From NCBI GenBank assembly GCA_937915785.1, contig CALGGY010000093.1, positions 1 to 8,505 of the forward strand: a stretch of 8,505 nucleotides of DNA, in the 5' to 3' direction. The stretch is from an uncultured Bacteroidales bacterium (lineage in GTDB: Bacteria; Bacteroidota; Bacteroidia; Bacteroidales; P3). Below the pieces are notes generated by a model, which had not been told where the DNA came from, did no database searches, and was given only the letters and a program-made list of their open reading frames with translations. Shown here piece by piece: positions 6,347-8,505 of the stretch. Within the stretch, counting starts at the first letter, position 1. Every line of letters begins with the position of its first letter. A program made the position numbers and the translations under genes.

Positions 6347-7081
6347 TTATTCTTTGATGTCGTTTAGAAGTTTCTGCAATTCCGTCACAGCCTTGCTGAT
6401 ATTGTCACTCTTCTGCTGAATGGTCTGCATCAATTCCGCCAATGTCATGTCATCATCGTCGTTGGTCTGCTTGATCCATGAAATATCGAGGCTGGTCTTG
6501 TCGCGCTTCAGCAGTTCCGAAACGGGGTACTTGCGCCAACGGCCATTAGGGTTTTCCTCGCTGTAGGTCTCTTTGCGCTGACCAATGTCCTCTGCATGGT
6601 AGCAAGCAACAAAGTCGTCAAGATGGTGGCGCATCATCGGCTTGGTGGCCAGTGTGTGCTTGATGCCTGTGCGGTAGTCGTAGAACCAGACATCCTTTGT
6701 CTGTTCTCCTTTCTTGAAGAACAGGACATTGGCTTTCACGCCTTGCGCATAGAAAATACCTGTCGGCAAACGAAGAATGGTGTGCAAGTTGAAGTTCTTC
6801 AGCATCTCCTTGCGGATGGTCTCGCCGGCACCACCTTCAAAGAGTACGTTGTCATAATGGGGCGTATCTTGCCTGTCGGCATACAGGTCGGAATCGGACT
6901 TCTTGCTGCGCTTGACCTGCCTGCCGGACAGGCGGGTCTTTCCCTCTTTAATTAGGCGTTCCTTCTCGGCACGAATGCGCTCCAGCAATACAGATGGCGG
7001 CTCGTCATTCGGGTCTTGCGGTACGAGCTTACCACGAATGGCAAGGTCGAGTATCTTTTGGCGTAGTTTCTTTGTGTCCAT
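6347..7081 (-). CDS. Chimeric protein: HsdS head fused in frame to HsdM C-terminal region
   Basis: A 244-aa open frame made from two type I RM subunits. Residues 1-76 match the head of the neighbouring HsdS (MDTKKLRQKILDLAIRGK ... DTPHY). From residue 77 the sequence is the C-terminal part of HsdM: DNVLFEGGAGETIR, LPTGIFYAQGVKANVLFF, then the tail ending TELQKLLNDIKE. The HsdM SAM-binding and catalytic NPPF motifs are absent, and so are both HsdS recognition domains, so it cannot act alone as a methylase or specificity subunit. The nucleotide junction is near 6851-6853. The HsdS head and HsdM tail both help assemble the complex, so a competing or regulatory role is conceivable, but it may equally be a recombination scar. 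The ATG at 7079-7081 is chosen from the HsdS homology; a G-rich AAAGGGGG lies about 10 nt upstream. It begins 46 nt after yhcG A. Confidence 0.85.
   Translation of the reverse strand: MDTKKLRQKILDLAIRGKLVPQDPNDEPPSVLLERIRAEKERLIKEGKTRLSGRQVKRSKKSDSDLYADRQDTPHYDNVLFEGGAGETIRKEMLKNFNLHTILRLPTGIFYAQGVKANVLFFKKGEQTKDVWFYDYRTGIKHTLATKPMMRHHLDDFVACYHAEDIGQRKETYSEENPNGRWRKYPVSELLKRDKTSLDISWIKQTNDDDDMTLAELMQTIQQKSDNISKAVTELQKLLNDIKE
6435..6552 (-). repeat. HsdM-tail direct repeat, copy in the chimera
   Basis: These 118 nt are identical to 8388-8505 by base-by-base reading, an offset of 1953 bp. The match runs to the right edge of the window, so the true identity may be longer. Toward the 3' end of the genes (below 6435 and 8388) the copies diverge sharply: the tail reads QTIQQKSDN...TELQKLLNDIKE here and STIQQKSDN...AELQGLLKGIEE in the other copy. 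Confidence 0.95.
6872..6887. repeat. Hairpin in the second 21-nt insertion of the chimera
   Basis: CCTGTCGGCATACAGG forms a 5-bp stem (CCTGT/ACAGG) with a 6-nt loop. It lies within a 21-nt in-frame stretch missing from the hsdS copy, encoding about residues 65-71 (LYADRQD). It resembles the palindrome at 6916-6936 (shared GCCTG-CGG-ACAGG pattern). Confidence 0.6.
6916..6936. repeat. 21-nt palindromic element inserted in frame in the chimera
   Basis: An 8-bp stem CCTGCCTG/CAGGCGGG (one G-T pair) with a CCGGA loop. Alignment with the hsdS copy shows a gain of exactly 21 nt here, changing GK-IRR to GK-TRLSGRQVKR and keeping frame. Similar CCTGCC...GGCAGG palindromes are, from memory, dispersed in some Bacteroidota genomes; a genome-wide search would confirm this. 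Confidence 0.7.
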
Positions 7082-7127
7082 ATCAATAATCCCCCTTTCT
7101 TTCTTCGAATTGCATTTCATGCGAATC

Positions 7128-8303
7128 TCATCGCGCCTCTGCTGAGTCCAAGTCAACTTGGCTCTGCTCTCGCTGCTCCTCGAATTCAGCAATCCACTCC
7201 CTTACTTTTGCTTGCAGAAGTGCTTTGTCTGGCAAATAGAGTTGATAGGCTGAAGCGTAGATATTGGCATCTTTTGGCAATGTCAGTTCAACAAGTGTAT
7301 CATTTTTACGTTCGCAGAGGAGAATGCCAACAGTTGGTTTCTCAAAATCTTGCTTGACATAACGGTCGTAATAGTTGACATACATCTGCATTTGTCCCAA
7401 ATCCTGATGTGTTAGTTTATCGGTTTTGAGGTCAATCAACACGTAGCATTGCAGTAGTCGATTGTAAAACACCAGATCTACGTAGAAGTGCTGTTCGTCA
7501 AAAGTAAAACGTTTCTGCCGAGCTTCGAATAGGAATCCCTTACCCAGTTCAAGCAGGAATTGTTGCATTTTGCTAATGATGGCATTCTCAAGTTTGCTTT
7601 CTGAATAAGAAACGTCGGGCTTCAGACCAAGAAATTCTAGCGTAAGTGGATTCTTTATGATGTCTGATGGTTTCTCTATGGTCTGTCCCTCCGTAGCCAA
7701 ACGCATCACTTCATTCTTATCACGGCTCAGTGCCAACCTTTCATAAAGGCTGCTACCCACTTGCCTACTTAGCTGGCGTACACTCCATTGCTGCTGTGCA
7801 CATTCTATCTCGTAGAAACTGCGGGCATCGGGATTGTCTATACTCATCAGTATAAGATAATGGCTCCATGACAAGGAGAACTTTGGAGTTTCAATTTGAT
7901 AAACAGTGTTTACCAAATTTGAATTGGGGCTACATAGTTCTCCAAATTCAGAATTGGTCAACCTGTGGTTGCCTTTTTCACCTTGAATTTGATAATCAGT
8001 GTTTATCAGATTGGAATATACAAGGTAAAACTGCCTGATTTTTCGAAGATTGGGATAACTCCAACCCTTTCCATATCGTTCAGTCAGTCTATTTGAGAGT
8101 TCTTGTAATATGGATTTTCCATATGCTGCTCGTTCTTTACCTTGTAGCTCCTCCTCAACTATATACTGTCCAATATGGTATTTGGTATATACTTCTGCCA
8201 CATTGACGGTGGTGGCTACCCGTTTCCGTGCCTGCTCTATCAGGTCGGTCACTCTTGAGAACAGACCTTCGAGTCTGTCGGTAGTATTGCTTATCTCGTT
8301 CAT
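7128..8303 (-). CDS. YhcG/DUF1016-family PDDEXK nuclease (copy A)
   Basis: A 391-aa protein of the same family as copy B but a different subgroup. The DUF1016 N-terminal domain covers about residues 10-95 (VYTKYHIGQYIVEEE ... WSYPNLRKIRQFYLVY). A linker leads to LSWSHYLILM (144-153), and the PDDEXK nuclease spans about 240-345. Nuclease candidates are D276 in FYVDLVFYNRLL and D291/K293 in VLIDLKTDKLTHQDLGQMQMYV, so this copy uses D-x-K where copy B has E-x-K, a common conservative variant. The start ATG (8301-8303) overlaps the hsdM stop in an ATGA arrangement, so translation is likely coupled to hsdM. The linker contains the repeats SNLINTDYQIQ (97-107) and SNLVNTVYQIE (128-138). The last ~15 residues are a hydrophilic tail. 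The family's biochemical role inside RM operons is not settled. Confidence 0.9.
   Translation of the reverse strand: MNEISNTTDRLEGLFSRVTDLIEQARKRVATTVNVAEVYTKYHIGQYIVEEELQGKERAAYGKSILQELSNRLTERYGKGWSYPNLRKIRQFYLVYSNLINTDYQIQGEKGNHRLTNSEFGELCSPNSNLVNTVYQIETPKFSLSWSHYLILMSIDNPDARSFYEIECAQQQWSVRQLSRQVGSSLYERLALSRDKNEVMRLATEGQTIEKPSDIIKNPLTLEFLGLKPDVSYSESKLENAIISKMQQFLLELGKGFLFEARQKRFTFDEQHFYVDLVFYNRLLQCYVLIDLKTDKLTHQDLGQMQMYVNYYDRYVKQDFEKPTVGILLCERKNDTLVELTLPKDANIYASAYQLYLPDKALLQAKVREWIAEFEEQREQSQVDLDSAEAR
7893..8017. repeat. Pair of 32-nt quasi-palindromic repeats inside yhcG A
   Basis: Two direct copies, 7893-7924 and 7986-8017, match at 28 of 32 bases. Each is itself a near-palindrome. In the first, AATTTGATAAAC and GTTTACCAAATT pair at 11 of 12 positions around an AGT loop. 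In the second, the arms pair at 10 of 12. The copies are 93 nt (31 codons) apart, in frame, and encode the SNL(I/V)NT-YQI motifs in the interdomain linker. Confidence 0.85.
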
Positions 8304-8505
8304 TCTTCAATTCCTTTTAATAGACCCTGCAATTCGGCCACAGCCTTGCTGATGTTATCACTCTTCTGCTGAATGGTACTCATCAGCTCCGCCAATGTCA
8401 TGTCATCATCGTCGTTGGTCTGCTTGATCCATGAAATATCGAGGCTGGTCTTGTCGCGCTTCAGCAGTTCCGAAACGGGGTACTTGCGCCAACGGCCATT
8501 AGGGT
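8300..8505 (-). CDS. hsdM: Type I restriction-modification methyltransferase HsdM, C-terminal end (partial)
   Basis: The last 67 codons of an HsdM methylase that continues beyond the right edge. The readable protein runs from PNGRWRKYPVSELLKRDK through SLDISWIKQTNDDDD to a helical tail ending AELQGLLKGIEE, with TGA at 8300-8302. The LLKRDKTSLDISWI segment and the helical tail are typical of the HsdM C-terminus that packs on HsdS. The stop overlaps the start of yhcG A (ATGA), which points to a co-translated operon. 118 nt of this fragment are identical to the tail in the chimeric gene. Whether the N-terminal and catalytic domains are intact cannot be seen here. Confidence 0.9.
   Translation of the reverse strand, partial: PNGRWRKYPVSELLKRDKTSLDISWIKQTNDDDDMTLAELMSTIQQKSDNISKAVAELQGLLKGIEE

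Larger units (their letters stand above)
6853..7081 (-). repeat. HsdS-head repeat, copy in the chimera
   Basis: This is the partner of 4994-5192. Relative to that copy it carries two in-frame 21-nt insertions, adding about 7 codons near residues 49-56 and 7 near residues 65-71. Homology starts exactly at the ATG and ends at the HsdM junction. Confidence 0.85.

Noticed and set aside
6347..7081. The chimera as an assembly error
   Set aside because: Not fully excluded. The HsdS-head copy differs at about 17 sites and by two insertions from the other, and the HsdM tail end also differs, so it is not a simple mis-join of the neighbouring copies. Read mapping across 6853 would settle it.
7148..7161. 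CCAAGTCAACTTGG palindrome near the 3' end of yhcG A
   Set aside because: A 6-bp stem with no T tract and no second copy. It may belong with the other in-frame hairpins but is too short to claim.
7082..7192. Upstream extension of the chimeric gene by 37 codons
   Set aside because: It overlaps the 3' end of yhcG A, and HsdS homology begins exactly at the ATG at 7081 with a G-rich ribosome-binding candidate just upstream.
3777..8505. Phase-variable HsdS shufflon with inverted repeats and a recombinase
   Set aside because: The repeats are direct, not inverted. There is no second set of recognition domains and no tyrosine or serine recombinase in the window.

Overview
The window looks like a chromosomal segment of a Bacteroidota (probably Bacteroidales) genome. 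The evidence is the gene families present: RNase H with a viroplasmin-type N-terminus, a PepSY-like small exported protein, a lipoprotein serpin, and DUF1016/YhcG nucleases inside a type I restriction-modification (RM) operon. A TAnnTTTG-type promoter (TACATTTG) upstream of the PepSY-like gene agrees. Every convincing gene is on the minus strand, so transcription runs from the right edge to the left edge. No tRNA, rRNA, CRISPR array, transposase or integrase is visible.

Left part (1-2417), ordinary chromosomal genes: prmC (release-factor glutamine methyltransferase) lies 4 nt downstream of an RNase H gene. An intrinsic terminator at 1596-1630 separates that pair from an upstream PepSY-like secreted-protein gene with its own promoter. 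The ~296-nt gap 2122-2417 holds that promoter and little else. Middle (2418-3695): a serpin with a lipoprotein signal and an inhibitory-type hinge.

Right part (3777-8505), a type I RM locus with a rearranged architecture. In transcription order it runs: 3' end of hsdM (rest lies beyond the right edge) -> YhcG-family PDDEXK nuclease A (391 aa) -> a 244-aa chimeric ORF whose first ~76 residues are the head of HsdS and whose remaining ~168 residues are the tail of HsdM -> YhcG-family nuclease B (371 aa) -> a full-length two-TRD hsdS. The HsdM tail is therefore present twice (118 bp identical, 1953 bp apart) and the HsdS head twice (about 88% nucleotide identity, 47 of 48 residues). The layout reads as two hsdM-yhcG-hsdS cassettes joined in tandem, with the first hsdS and second hsdM fused in frame into one small protein. 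Recombination at the HsdM-tail repeat would leave hsdM-yhcG B-hsdS. Recombination at the HsdS-head repeat would leave hsdM-yhcG A-hsdS. The locus could thus be a two-way cassette selector, or the scar of such an event. hsdR is not in the window.

A second pattern cuts across this locus. The chimera and both yhcG genes carry short hairpin-forming repeats inside their reading frames, at linker positions: two 21-nt insertions in the chimera, a perfect 12-bp inverted repeat in yhcG B, and a repeated quasi-palindrome in yhcG A. The reading frame is kept in each case.
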